Assembly: GCA_002398565.1 (NCBI GenBank)
Contig: DGZP01000061.1
Location: 15,806-30,201, forward strand
Reading direction: 5' to 3'
Length of the DNA stretch: 14,396 nt
From: Proteiniphilum sp. UBA4977
Lineage (GTDB): Bacteria; Bacteroidota; Bacteroidia; Bacteroidales; Dysgonomonadaceae
This document shows positions 7,313 through 14,396 of this stretch, in pieces (the stretch's first letter is position 1; the number at the start of each line of letters is the position of its first letter). Both the position numbers and the translations under genes were made by a program. The notes beneath the pieces are model-generated. The model searched no databases, was not told the DNA's origin, and was given only the letters and a program-made list of their open reading frames with translations.

Positions 7313-7905
7313 TTCCTTATCTTACTAATAGCTTTGTATACAACATTTCGTACTGAAGCAGAAGTCATTGCAAGCAGCTCTCCTATTTCATCGTAACTCA
7401 TTTCATGAATAAATCTCAAATAGATGATTTCCCGCTGTTTATCCGAAAGAACCTGCAGTAGCTTATTTATTTTCTCTTTTATCCTGACTTGTTCCTCTGC
7501 TTCAATTAATAGATGAAGTGAGTCTGCTTTTACTGAAAGTTTAAATTCGGGAATATCTGTTATGACGAACTTTGAGGTTGATTTATTAATATTCAGCAGC
7601 TGATTTTTAAGTGCCCGAAAGAGATAAAACTTCAGCTCGCTAACATTCTTTAACATTTTAGGCGAAAGACATAGTTTATAGAATACATCATGTATTGCAT
7701 CTTCCAGTACCTCTTTCTGATATCCCATTTTCAAGCCATATGACAGTAGATCATTCGCATACTCGTCATAAATGAATTGAATGAGATTTTTATCACTTAG
7801 ACGAAGATTCTCTACTGATTTTTTTTCCTGGCCATACAATTTGCATTTCAAAAAAAGGTCGGCTGGATATCCCATCGCCGTATATGTTAAAGAATATTTA
7901 TCCAT
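7309..7905 (-). CDS. ECF-type RNA polymerase sigma-70 factor
   Basis: This 198-residue extracytoplasmic-function sigma factor probably directs RNA polymerase to the downstream transporter genes. Region 2 (core and -10 recognition) spans about 38-105, with LEDAIHDVFYKL at 67-78 matching the conserved acidic motif. Region 4 (-35 recognition) spans about 142-196, with LSDKQREIIYLRFIHEMSYDE-like sequence and an HTH ending in ASVRNVVYKAISKIRK. An N-terminal extension of about 35 residues before region 2 is unusual and resembles the FecR N-terminus (see findings). The start at 7905 is the first in-frame ATG used here; methionine 11 (7875) is an alternative. It overlaps fecR by 4 bases. The upstream region is a long AT-rich leader with a candidate promoter at 8084-8118. 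Confidence 0.9.
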   Translation of the reverse strand: MDKYSLTYTAMGYPADLFLKCKLYGQEKKSVENLRLSDKNLIQFIYDEYANDLLSYGLKMGYQKEVLEDAIHDVFYKLCLSPKMLKNVSELKFYLFRALKNQLLNINKSTSKFVITDIPEFKLSVKADSLHLLIEAEEQVRIKEKINKLLQVLSDKQREIIYLRFIHEMSYDEIGELLAMTSASVRNVVYKAISKIRK

Positions 7906-8083
7906 AAAAATAACTTTTACAATCTATATAGACAATCTCATCACTAATTTTGTCATCATATTTTTCAAAAAAAACACAAAATGAAAGAAAAAAAATATTT
8001 TTTCAACTAAAATAATACCTCAACATCAAAAAAAACAAGCAAATAAATATAATTAAGAGAAATGAATGTTTTCAGTCGTCAAG

Positions 8084-8118
8084 CAAATTTATAATTTTCC
8101 AGGTTCAGATAGTTCAAA
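8084..8118 (-). promoter_or_regulatory. Candidate Bacteroidetes-type promoter for the sigma/fecR operon
   Basis: On the minus strand TAAATTTG (8091-8084) matches the Bacteroidetes -7 consensus TAnnTTTG. TTTG at 8118-8115 could be the -33 element. The 23-base spacer is a little longer than usual. The position, after the ilvC terminator and about 180 bases before the sigma start codon, is sensible for a housekeeping promoter. Such short motifs occur by chance in AT-rich DNA. Confidence 0.35.
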
Positions 8119-8157
8119 TGATTTATCCCAAAGATAGAAAATAACTGAAAAATAAAT

Positions 8158-8189
8158 AAAGAGACACAGGTTTTAACCTTTGCCTCTTT
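8158..8189 (-). terminator. Intrinsic terminator of the ilv operon
   Basis: On the minus strand a 32-base hairpin begins with AAAGAGGCA and closes with TGTCTCTTT. Fourteen of fifteen positions pair, counting one G-U, around a very small loop. It is followed by ATTTATTTTT-type T-rich sequence. It starts 58 bases after the ilvC stop, so it should end the branched-chain amino acid transcript and insulate the sigma gene. The plus-strand side is also T-rich, but no plus-strand gene needs it. Confidence 0.85.
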
Positions 8190-8247
8190 TATTCTTTACC
8201 AAAAAGTCGGAGCACATACCTTCCTCTTTGGAGCAACCGGATTAATA

Positions 8248-9294
8248 TCAGTTATTTTCCGGACGCAGCTTGCGTACCACGGCACCTGCCTGCCACATCT
8301 CGCTTTCACGAAGGGCTTTCAACTCCTCCTCCAGCTTCTCGCGATAGTCAGGCTGTGAGTTGCTGTCGATGGAGCGCTGCGCTTCATTGCCGGCGGCCAC
8401 CTCTTTATACAGTTTTTCAAATACCGGTTTGGTAGCATCGTGAAACGGTCCCATCCAGTCGAGGGCACCACGCTGGGCAGTAGTGGAGCAGTTGGCATAC
8501 ATCCAGTCCATCCCCTTTTCCGCAAAGAGTGGCATCAGAGACTGGGTAAGTTCTTCCACCGTTTCATTAAAAGCCTCTGATGGCGTATGTCCGTTTGCGC
8601 GGAGCACCTCATACTGTGCCAGCAACAATCCCTGAATGGCGCCCATCAGTGTGCCACGCTCGCCGGTAAGGTCGGAGAATACTTCACGTTTGAAATCGGT
8701 CTCAAACAGATAGCCCGACCCCACACCGATACCCAGTGCCACTACACGTTCGAAAGCCTTTCCTGTGGCATCCTGAAAGATGGCATAGGATGAATTGAGG
8801 CCACGCCCTTCGAGAAACATCTTCCGCAGTGAGGTACCCGAACCTTTTGGAGCAACAAGAATCACATCCACATCGGCGGGAGGCACAATACCCGTACGCT
8901 CTTTATAAGTAATCCCGAAACCATGAGAGAAGTAAAGGGCCTTGCCTGCCGTGAGGTAAGGTTTGATACGGGGCCATACTTCAATCTGCGCCGCATCGGA
9001 GAGCAGGTACTGGATGATGGTTGCCCGCTTGCATGCTTCCTCAATCTCAAACAATGTTTCACCGGGCACCCACCCGTCGGCCACCGCCTTATCCCAGGTC
9101 TTGCCACCCTTACGCTGTCCTACAATCACGTTGAAGCCATTGTCACGCAGGTTAAGCGATTGTCCGGGTCCCTGCACCCCATAACCCAATACGGCTATTG
9201 TTTCATTCTTTAACACCTCCAGAGCCTTGCTCAACGGAAACTCGTCGCGGGTAACTACGTTCTCTTCTACCCCGCCAAAATTCATTTTTGCCAT
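8248..9294 (-). CDS. ilvC: Ketol-acid reductoisomerase
   Basis: This 348-residue enzyme converts 2-acetolactate and 2-aceto-2-hydroxybutyrate to the dihydroxy acids using NAD(P)H and magnesium, the second common step to valine, isoleucine and leucine. The nucleotide-binding glycine motif GYGVQGPGQ is at 37-45. Active-site landmarks are SHGF (123-126), APKGSG (148-153), the metal-binding FSDLTGERG (206-214) and NETVEE (243-248). I chose the ATG at 9294 because family members begin MAxxNFGG. The open frame extends nine codons upstream to a GTG at 9321, but that adds non-family residues, and the bases before 9294 are A-rich as is typical for Bacteroidota starts. The overall sequence, including the C-terminal VRKLRPEN, resembles fungal mitochondrial Ilv5 more than E. 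coli IlvC, as far as I recall those proteins. Confidence 0.95.
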   Translation of the reverse strand: MAKMNFGGVEENVVTRDEFPLSKALEVLKNETIAVLGYGVQGPGQSLNLRDNGFNVIVGQRKGGKTWDKAVADGWVPGETLFEIEEACKRATIIQYLLSDAAQIEVWPRIKPYLTAGKALYFSHGFGITYKERTGIVPPADVDVILVAPKGSGTSLRKMFLEGRGLNSSYAIFQDATGKAFERVVALGIGVGSGYLFETDFKREVFSDLTGERGTLMGAIQGLLLAQYEVLRANGHTPSEAFNETVEELTQSLMPLFAEKGMDWMYANCSTTAQRGALDWMGPFHDATKPVFEKLYKEVAAGNEAQRSIDSNSQPDYREKLEEELKALRESEMWQAGAVVRKLRPENN

Positions 9295-9367
9295 TTTTTT
9301 TAATTTTATCCTCTCTTCCACCGATAAAGGCGCAAGATACGGTCGTATTACTATTTTTATATTGATA

Positions 9368-9937
9368 TCAATCTTTCTTATCGTCCCATCTTTTATTCTC
9401 CTGTTCGCGTTTGGCCAGCATGTCGCTTAGTCGCTCCACTTTCGACTTAGTGATGGCAATCCTGCCGGAGCGGACAAACTGCAGTACGCCGATACTCTCA
9501 GCCAGTTCGTCGAAGAGGCCCTGTGTTTCGGAATAGTGTCCAGCCTTCAGAAATACTACACAATCTGTAGAGACCTCCAGAATGCGGACGTTATATTTCC
9601 TTACCAGATATTCAATGGAACCATGTGCCAGCACTTTATCCGTGGAAAGTTTATACAGCGCCAGTTCCTGATGTACCAGATCTTCGTCGGTATTGTAGTA
9701 CGCCTTCAGGATATCCACCCTCTTGTCGATGAGACGGACAAGCTTCTTCATCACCTCCTCATCGTCGGAAAAAGTGGTGATGGTAAACTTGTGAATACCT
9801 TTGATGGCCGATGGCGAAACCGACAACGTCTCAATATTTAACTGCCGGCGCGTGAAGATGGTCGTAATCTGATTGAGCACACCCACCGTATTCTCCGAGA
9901 AAATGGTGATGGTGTATAAAGTTTTGTTCTCCTCCAT
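9368..9937 (-). CDS. ilvN: Acetolactate synthase small (regulatory) subunit
   Basis: This 189-residue regulatory subunit activates the IlvB catalytic subunit and normally confers feedback inhibition by valine. The N-terminal ACT domain spans about 5-80, with SENTVGVLNQITTIFTRR and NIETLSV, the region that binds the effector in relatives. A C-terminal small-subunit domain spans about 88-165, including the HGSIEYLVRKYNVRILEVS stretch. The length is similar to other bacterial IlvN/IlvH proteins, with a charged tail of about 20 residues. It sits 27 bases after ilvB, as expected for subunits made together, and 73 bases before ilvC. The choice between the names ilvN and ilvH is arbitrary here because only one small subunit is visible. 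Confidence 0.93.
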   Translation of the reverse strand: MEENKTLYTITIFSENTVGVLNQITTIFTRRQLNIETLSVSPSAIKGIHKFTITTFSDDEEVMKKLVRLIDKRVDILKAYYNTDEDLVHQELALYKLSTDKVLAHGSIEYLVRKYNVRILEVSTDCVVFLKAGHYSETQGLFDELAESIGVLQFVRSGRIAITKSKVERLSDMLAKREQENKRWDDKKD

Positions 9938-9964
9938 TTTTGTCGATTTAATATGTGTAAATCA

Positions 9965-11734
9965 CTACAATTTATTCCCGTTACCGAGTAAGATATTCGT
10001 CACGCTTCCTCCCGAAGGAATCATGGGATATACCATTCCTTTAGTCTCCACCACCACTTCCAGCAGATAGGCACCCTTGTGTGCCAGCATCTCCGCGATG
10101 GCCTCATCCAGTTCGCTACGTTGGGTTACCTTGCGTCCTTTTATATTGTAAGCATCTGCTATCTTGATGAAATCCGGGTTTTTCAGGTGTGTCTCCGAGT
10201 AGCGTTCATCGAAAAAGAGTTCCTGCCACTGGCGTACCATACCTAGATAATTGTTATTCAGCAAGATGATCTTCACATCAATATCATATTCCATGATGGT
10301 GCCAAACTCCTGCATGGTCATCTGCAGACCGCCGTCGCCCACGAAGATACAGACCGTTCTCTCCGGTGCACCATACTTGGCGCCAATACCGGCAGGAAGG
10401 CCAAAGCCCATTGTTCCCAGGCCGCCGGAGGTTACCATGCTGCGGGACTCTGTAAACTTGAAATAGCGTGTACTCATCATCTGATGCTGTCCCACGTCGG
10501 TCACACAGACCGCCTTGTTGTGTGTGGCTTCCGTTACCTTATGTACCACCTCGCCCATCTTTATTTCTCCGCCGTTCTCCGGATATAATTCTTTCCGGAT
10601 GATGCAGTCATATTCTTTCTCCGTGTAAGGGCGAAATTCATCCAGCCAGGCTGCATGCGATTGTTTCTCAAGTAAAGCCGTGACCATCGGCAGTGTTTTT
10701 TTTGCATTCCCTGATACTTTCACCGTCGTCTTCACATTTTTGTTAATTTCAGCCGGATCAATATCAAAGTGGATCACCTTCGCCTGTTTGGCGTAGGTCT
10801 TCAGGTCGCCCGTCACACGGTCGTCGAAACGCATGCCAATGGCTATCAACACATCGCATTCATTGGTCTTCATGTTTGGCGCTACATTCCCATGCATGCC
10901 CAGCATCCCGAAGTTGAGCGGATGATCGGTAGGCATGGCCGACAATCCGAGGATGGTGGAGCCAAAGGGAATACCCCCCTTCTCCAGGAAAGCACGCAAC
11001 TCCTCTTCAGCCTTTCCGAGGATCACCCCCTGTCCCACCAGGGCAAGGGGTTTTTTGGCGTTGTTGATGAGGTCGGCCGCCATCCTGATCTGGTCGTCCT
11101 CAATCTCCGGCTCGGGCAGGTAGCTGCGGAGAAAGCTGGTCTTCTGATAAGAGTAGGCACATTTATTCACCTGCGTATCCTTGGCAATGTCAAGCACCAC
11201 CGGCCCGGGGCGGCCGCTTGAAGCAATGTAAAATGCCTTGGAAACAGCCCAGGCAATATCTTCCACACGACGGATCTGATATACCCATTTGGTGATGGGC
11301 TGCGTGACACCGATCACATCTGCTTCCTGAAAAGCATCGGAACCCAGCAGGCTCGAAACAACCTGTCCCGAGATCACCACCATGGGTGTGCTGTCCATCA
11401 TCGCATCGGTAATGCCGGTGATGGTGTTGGTGGCACCCGGTCCTGAAGTAACCAGAGCCACGCCCACCTTCTGCGACACACGTGCATAGCCCTGCGCAGC
11501 ATGCACAGCACCTTGTTCGTGGCGTACAAGAATATGTTTTATCTCGTGTTTGTGATCATACAGCGCATCGAATACCGGCATGATGGCACCGCCCGGATAA
11601 CCGAACATAGTATCCACACCTTCTGCAATCAGCGATCGGATCAATATCTCACTGCCTGAAATAACTTCTGTTTCCTGCTCCCCCATATTGGTTGCGGAAA
11701 TGGTTCCCGGAGTCTGATTATTTTTGTTCATCAT
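9965..11734 (-). CDS. ilvB: Acetolactate synthase large (catalytic) subunit
   Basis: This 589-residue thiamine-diphosphate enzyme condenses pyruvate with pyruvate or 2-oxobutyrate, the first common step of branched-chain amino acid synthesis. The N-terminal pyrimidine-binding domain carries the catalytic glutamate E73 in RHEQGAVHAAQG. The central domain spans about 210-350. The C-terminal domain has the diphosphate/magnesium motif GDG (466-468) through NN (493-494), followed by LGMVRQWQ. Residues 1-24 are a variable leader; the first two codons are both ATG, so 11734 and 11731 are equally possible starts. The position equivalent to the herbicide-contact proline 197 of plant enzymes is V126, in GQVVSSLLGSDAFQE. 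The gene lies 86 bases after ilvD, with a possible attenuator hairpin in the gap, and is followed by its small subunit. Confidence 0.96.
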   Translation of the reverse strand: MMNKNNQTPGTISATNMGEQETEVISGSEILIRSLIAEGVDTMFGYPGGAIMPVFDALYDHKHEIKHILVRHEQGAVHAAQGYARVSQKVGVALVTSGPGATNTITGITDAMMDSTPMVVISGQVVSSLLGSDAFQEADVIGVTQPITKWVYQIRRVEDIAWAVSKAFYIASSGRPGPVVLDIAKDTQVNKCAYSYQKTSFLRSYLPEPEIEDDQIRMAADLINNAKKPLALVGQGVILGKAEEELRAFLEKGGIPFGSTILGLSAMPTDHPLNFGMLGMHGNVAPNMKTNECDVLIAIGMRFDDRVTGDLKTYAKQAKVIHFDIDPAEINKNVKTTVKVSGNAKKTLPMVTALLEKQSHAAWLDEFRPYTEKEYDCIIRKELYPENGGEIKMGEVVHKVTEATHNKAVCVTDVGQHQMMSTRYFKFTESRSMVTSGGLGTMGFGLPAGIGAKYGAPERTVCIFVGDGGLQMTMQEFGTIMEYDIDVKIILLNNNYLGMVRQWQELFFDERYSETHLKNPDFIKIADAYNIKGRKVTQRSELDEAIAEMLAHKGAYLLEVVVETKGMVYPMIPSGGSVTNILLGNGNKL

Positions 11735-11774
11735 AATTGCTCACTAAAGTTAGACGATTGAAAAAAATTTGTCT

Positions 11775-11801
11775 ACTGTTTAAGCAGTGTACCAAAACAG
11801 T
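11775..11801 (-). terminator. Possible attenuator hairpin between ilvD and ilvB
   Basis: On the minus strand ACTGTTT (11801-11795) and AAACAGT (11781-11775) are perfect 7-base complements around a 13-base loop. Seven bases further on comes a run of seven T (11767-11761), and ilvB starts 27 bases after that. The layout resembles a weak intrinsic terminator that would let part of the transcription through. The stem is AT-rich and the T run is not adjacent to it, so this is tentative. Confidence 0.35.
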
Positions 11802-11820
11802 GAATGAAAATAGAGTAATA

Positions 11821-13686
11821 TTATATAATTCGTATCGCTCCCTTGTCGGCCGAGCTTACAAAGTGCGCATAGAGCTTCAACGCTTTTGATATTTTTCTGT
11901 CACGTACCGGCTGGAAGGCATTCTCCCCTTTATCTTCTTCCTGCTTTCTTCTTTTTTGAAGTTCCGCATCGCTGATCTTCAGGTTGATGCTGCGGCCTGG
12001 AATGTCAATATCGATGATGTCGCCATCGCGTACCAGGCCGATGTTTCCTCCGGCAGCCGCCTCGGGAGAGATGTGTCCAATGGAGAGTCCCGAGGTACCG
12101 CCCGAAAAGCGTCCGTCGGTGATCAGGGCACATGCCGCCCCGAGGTGTTTCGCCTTGATGTAGGAGGTGGGATACAGCATCTCCTGCATGCCGGGTCCCC
12201 CCTTGGGGCCTTCATACACGATCACCACCACATCGCCGGCCACCACCTTGCCGTTCAGGATGCCTGCGCAGGCATCGTCCTGCGATTGGAACACTTTTGC
12301 TTTGCCGCTGAACTTCCAGATGCTTTCGTCCACGCCGGCCGTCTTTACCACACAGCCGTTGAGGGCGATGTTTCCTTTCAGGATAGCCAGTCCGCCGTCT
12401 TTCGTGTAAGCATGTTCCACGTCACGGATACAGCCATTCTCACGGTCGGCATCCAGCGTTTTGAACCGCGCATCTTGCGATCCCATCACCAGGTTATGGC
12501 GGTTCCCGGGTGCAGAGGAGTAGATATTTTTTGCCTCTGCGGAAGGTTCACCTTTGGTGATGTCATATTTCTCTATCGCTTCCGCCAGGGTAAGTCCGTC
12601 TGCGCGGCCTGCGGAAGTGTCTACCAGCCCTGCCCGGGCCAGTTCTCCCAGGATACCCATGATACCGCCTGCACGGTTTACGTCCTGGATATGATATTTC
12701 TTTGAGTTTGGTGCCACCTTGCAGATGCAGGGTACCCTCCTTGACAATTCATCGATGTCCTCCAGCTTGAAGTCGATCTCTCCCTCCCTGGCAATGGCCA
12801 ATGTGTGAAGGATGGTATTTGTGGATCCGCCCATGGCGATATCGAGTGTCATGGCGTTCAGGAAAGCCTGTCGTGTGGCTATGTTGCGTGGAAGCACCGA
12901 CTCATCGCCATCGAAATAGTAGCGCTCCGCATTTTTTACGATCTGCCTTGCCGCCTTTACAAACAGTTCTTTGCGATTGACATGGGTGGCCAGGATGGTT
13001 CCGTTGCCGGGCAAGGCAAGTCCTATTGCCTCATTCAGACAGTTCATCGAGTTGGCAGTGAACATGCCGGAGCAGGAGCCACAAGTGGGACAGGCCGAGA
13101 TCTCCAGTTGGGCCACACGTTCGTCTGATACATTTTCATCGGCCGACTCAATCATGGCATCAATCAGGTCGATCTGCTCCTCACCTATCTTTCCGGCCTC
13201 CATGGGTCCGCCAGAGACAAAAATGGCAGGAATATTCAGTCGCATGGCCGCCATCAGCATTCCCGGCGTGATCTTGTCGCAATTGCTGATGCAGACGAGC
13301 GCATCGGCCTTGTGTGCATTGACCATATATTCTATGGAGTCGGCAATCATATCACGCGAAGGCAGCGAATACAACATTCCATCGTGCCCCATCGCAATGC
13401 CGTCGTCCACGGCAATGGTGTTGAACTCCGCGGCAAAGCATCCCAGCTTCTCCACCTCCTTTTTTACAAGTTGTCCGATGTCATGCAGATGCACATGACC
13501 CGGCACAAACTGCGTGAATGAGTTGGCAATGGCAATGATGGGTTTGCCCATCTGCTCACGGGTCATCCCGTTGGCATGCCACAAAGCCCGTGCACCGGCC
13601 ATCAGTCGACCCTGTGTACTTGTTGCACTACGCAGGTTCTCTTTCTTCTGTTCCCGCATCGCTTCGGAGTTATTTTGATTATTCAT
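11821..13686 (-). CDS. ilvD: Dihydroxy-acid dehydratase
   Basis: This 621-residue iron-sulfur enzyme dehydrates the dihydroxy acids made by IlvC to 2-oxoisovalerate and 2-oxo-3-methylvalerate. Cluster-ligand landmarks are CDKITPGM (C136) and CPTCGSCSGMF (C199, C202, C205); by alignment from memory, C136 and C205 equal E. coli C122 and C195. The position where [2Fe-2S] plant-type enzymes have a third cysteine reads NSFTQF (55-60), as in E. coli, which suggests the oxygen-sensitive [4Fe-4S] type. C-terminal landmarks are EGPKGGPGMQEMLYPTS and DGRFSGGTSGLSIGHISPEA. The N-terminus is about 14 residues longer than in E. coli. The gene lies only 8 bases after leuB, so co-transcription is near certain. 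Confidence 0.96.
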   Translation of the reverse strand: MNNQNNSEAMREQKKENLRSATSTQGRLMAGARALWHANGMTREQMGKPIIAIANSFTQFVPGHVHLHDIGQLVKKEVEKLGCFAAEFNTIAVDDGIAMGHDGMLYSLPSRDMIADSIEYMVNAHKADALVCISNCDKITPGMLMAAMRLNIPAIFVSGGPMEAGKIGEEQIDLIDAMIESADENVSDERVAQLEISACPTCGSCSGMFTANSMNCLNEAIGLALPGNGTILATHVNRKELFVKAARQIVKNAERYYFDGDESVLPRNIATRQAFLNAMTLDIAMGGSTNTILHTLAIAREGEIDFKLEDIDELSRRVPCICKVAPNSKKYHIQDVNRAGGIMGILGELARAGLVDTSAGRADGLTLAEAIEKYDITKGEPSAEAKNIYSSAPGNRHNLVMGSQDARFKTLDADRENGCIRDVEHAYTKDGGLAILKGNIALNGCVVKTAGVDESIWKFSGKAKVFQSQDDACAGILNGKVVAGDVVVIVYEGPKGGPGMQEMLYPTSYIKAKHLGAACALITDGRFSGGTSGLSIGHISPEAAAGGNIGLVRDGDIIDIDIPGRSINLKISDAELQKRRKQEEDKGENAFQPVRDRKISKALKLYAHFVSSADKGAIRII

Positions 13687-13694
13687 CCTGACAG

Positions 13695-14396
13695 CTATTT
13701 ACTGATATATTCCGTAATCCAGCTTCCCACCTCGCTCGTACGATAACTTCTGCCGCCACTGGCAATATCTTCCGTGACGATACCCGCTTCAAGGCTCTCG
13801 TTCACCGCCTGGCGGATCAGGGCCCCCTCTTCGTGCAGATTGAATCCATATTCGAACATCAGTGCGGCGGAGAGGATCATGGCCACGGGGTTGGCAATAT
13901 CTTTTCCTGCAGCCTGGGGATAGGATCCGTGTATCGGCTCAAACAGCGACGTATGCAGGCCCATGGAGGCCGAAGGAAGCAATCCCAGTGAGCCGGTGAT
14001 CACCGATGCCTCGTCGGTGAGGATATCACCGAACAGATTCTCGGTCACCAGTACATCGAAGCTTCTGGGCCACTGTATGATACGCATGGCAGCGTTATCC
14101 ACGAAAAGGTAGTCGGTTTCTATGTCGGGATACCGGGGTGCGATCTCCTGGGCCACCTGGCGCCAGAGACGAGAGGTCGCCAATACGTTGGCCTTGTCGA
14201 CCACCGTCAGTTTTTTGCGTCGCTGGCCGGCGAACCTGTAGGCCAGATGAAGCACCCGCTCCACCTCCTCACGGGTATAAATACAGGTGTCGTAAGCCGT
14301 GTCGCCATCCTCACTCCTGCCTTGCGGACGCCCGAAATAAAGCCCTCCCGTAAGCTCCCGGATACACACGAAGTCGGCTCCCTCTACCAGGTCGGC
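13695..14396 (-). CDS. leuB: 3-isopropylmalate dehydrogenase, 5' end beyond window
   Basis: This is the C-terminal 233 codons of an NAD-dependent oxidative decarboxylase that turns 3-isopropylmalate into 2-oxoisocaproate in leucine synthesis. The frame stays open to the window edge, and a start at the GTG at 14369 would cut through the conserved FVCIRELTGGLYFG segment, so the gene continues to the right. About 120 N-terminal residues are missing if it has the usual length near 350. Visible landmarks are the catalytic-tyrosine region AYDTCIYT, the lysine motif VDKANVLATSRLW, the metal-binding NLFGDILTDEASVITGSLG, and the NAD-binding FEPIHGSYPQAAGKDIANP. It is the first gene of the visible operon; the other leucine genes presumably lie further right. 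Confidence 0.95.
   Translation of the reverse strand, partial: ADLVEGADFVCIRELTGGLYFGRPQGRSEDGDTAYDTCIYTREEVERVLHLAYRFAGQRRKKLTVVDKANVLATSRLWRQVAQEIAPRYPDIETDYLFVDNAAMRIIQWPRSFDVLVTENLFGDILTDEASVITGSLGLLPSASMGLHTSLFEPIHGSYPQAAGKDIANPVAMILSAALMFEYGFNLHEEGALIRQAVNESLEAGIVTEDIASGGRSYRTSEVGSWITEYISK

Larger units (their letters stand above)
7906..8247. other. Intergenic region between ilvC and the sigma gene
   Basis: This 342-base, strongly AT-rich stretch separates two transcription units with the same orientation. It holds the ilvC terminator (8158-8189), a candidate promoter (8084-8118), an A-tract/T-tract inverted repeat (GAAAAAA at 7987-7993, TTTTTTC at 7998-8004) and a 10-base palindrome TCTATATAGA at 7923-7932 close to the sigma start. 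I see no coding sequence or RNA gene in it. The large leader before the sigma gene may carry autoregulatory sites, but I cannot identify any with confidence. Confidence 0.6.

Noticed and set aside
7987..8004. A-tract/T-tract inverted repeat in the sigma leader.
   Set aside because: It is almost pure A/T and the kind of structure expected by chance in such DNA; there is no GC-rich stem to support a terminator.
9295..9321. Upstream GTG start for ilvC, giving nine extra residues.
   Set aside because: The extra residues are lysine-rich and unlike the family, which begins at MAxxNFGG. The AGG there is 15 bases from the ATG, too far to act as a clear Shine-Dalgarno.
11956..12705. Plus-strand open frame of 249 codons opposite ilvD.
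   Set aside because: It is antisense to a highly conserved enzyme; a long frame is expected there from codon bias, and the protein is unrecognisable.
1..14396. Searched for tRNA or rRNA genes, CRISPR arrays, insertion sequences, attachment sites and frameshifted genes.
   Set aside because: None seen. All major genes appear intact apart from leuB, which is cut by the window edge.

Overview
The window reads as a Bacteroidota genome, most likely order Bacteroidales. The main reasons are a SusC/SusD outer-membrane transporter pair with its own ECF sigma factor and FecR-type anti-sigma factor, A-rich translation starts in place of strong Shine-Dalgarno sequences, and the branched-chain amino acid gene arrangement. 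Every gene I can support lies on the minus strand, so transcription runs right to left.

Right part (14396 down to 8248): a branched-chain amino acid operon in the order leuB (cut by the window edge), ilvD, ilvB, ilvN, ilvC. These encode the last three common steps to the 2-oxoacid precursors of valine and isoleucine (IlvB/IlvN, IlvC, IlvD) plus one leucine-branch enzyme (LeuB). Gaps are short (8 to 86 bases). A possible attenuator hairpin lies between ilvD and ilvB. The operon ends at a strong intrinsic terminator (8158-8189).

Middle (8247 down to 7906): a 342-base AT-rich intergenic stretch. It holds that terminator, a candidate Bacteroidetes-type promoter, and the probable 5' leader of the sigma gene.

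Left part (7905 down to 1): a cell-surface signalling and import locus. An ECF sigma factor overlaps a FecR-like anti-sigma factor by 4 bases. Next come a SusC/RagA TonB-dependent transporter with an N-terminal STN signalling domain, a SusD/RagB surface lipoprotein, and a DUF4843-type lipoprotein. Family knowledge suggests that substrate binding at the SusC/SusD complex is reported through the STN domain to FecR, which releases the sigma factor to raise expression of the transporter genes. No glycosidase, sulfatase or peptidase is present in the window, so the substrate is not evident from neighbours.

The most interesting signals are in the intergenic DNA of the left locus. A 54-base element occurs twice, each copy 13-14 bases after a stop codon. 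The copy at the far left contains a perfect 15-base palindrome equal to the classical Fur 7-1-7 box, which hints at iron or haem control. An inverted repeat could hide the susD start codon in a hairpin. The sigma factor also has an N-terminal extension that resembles the N-terminus of its own anti-sigma factor. Nothing here amounts to a proven new system.
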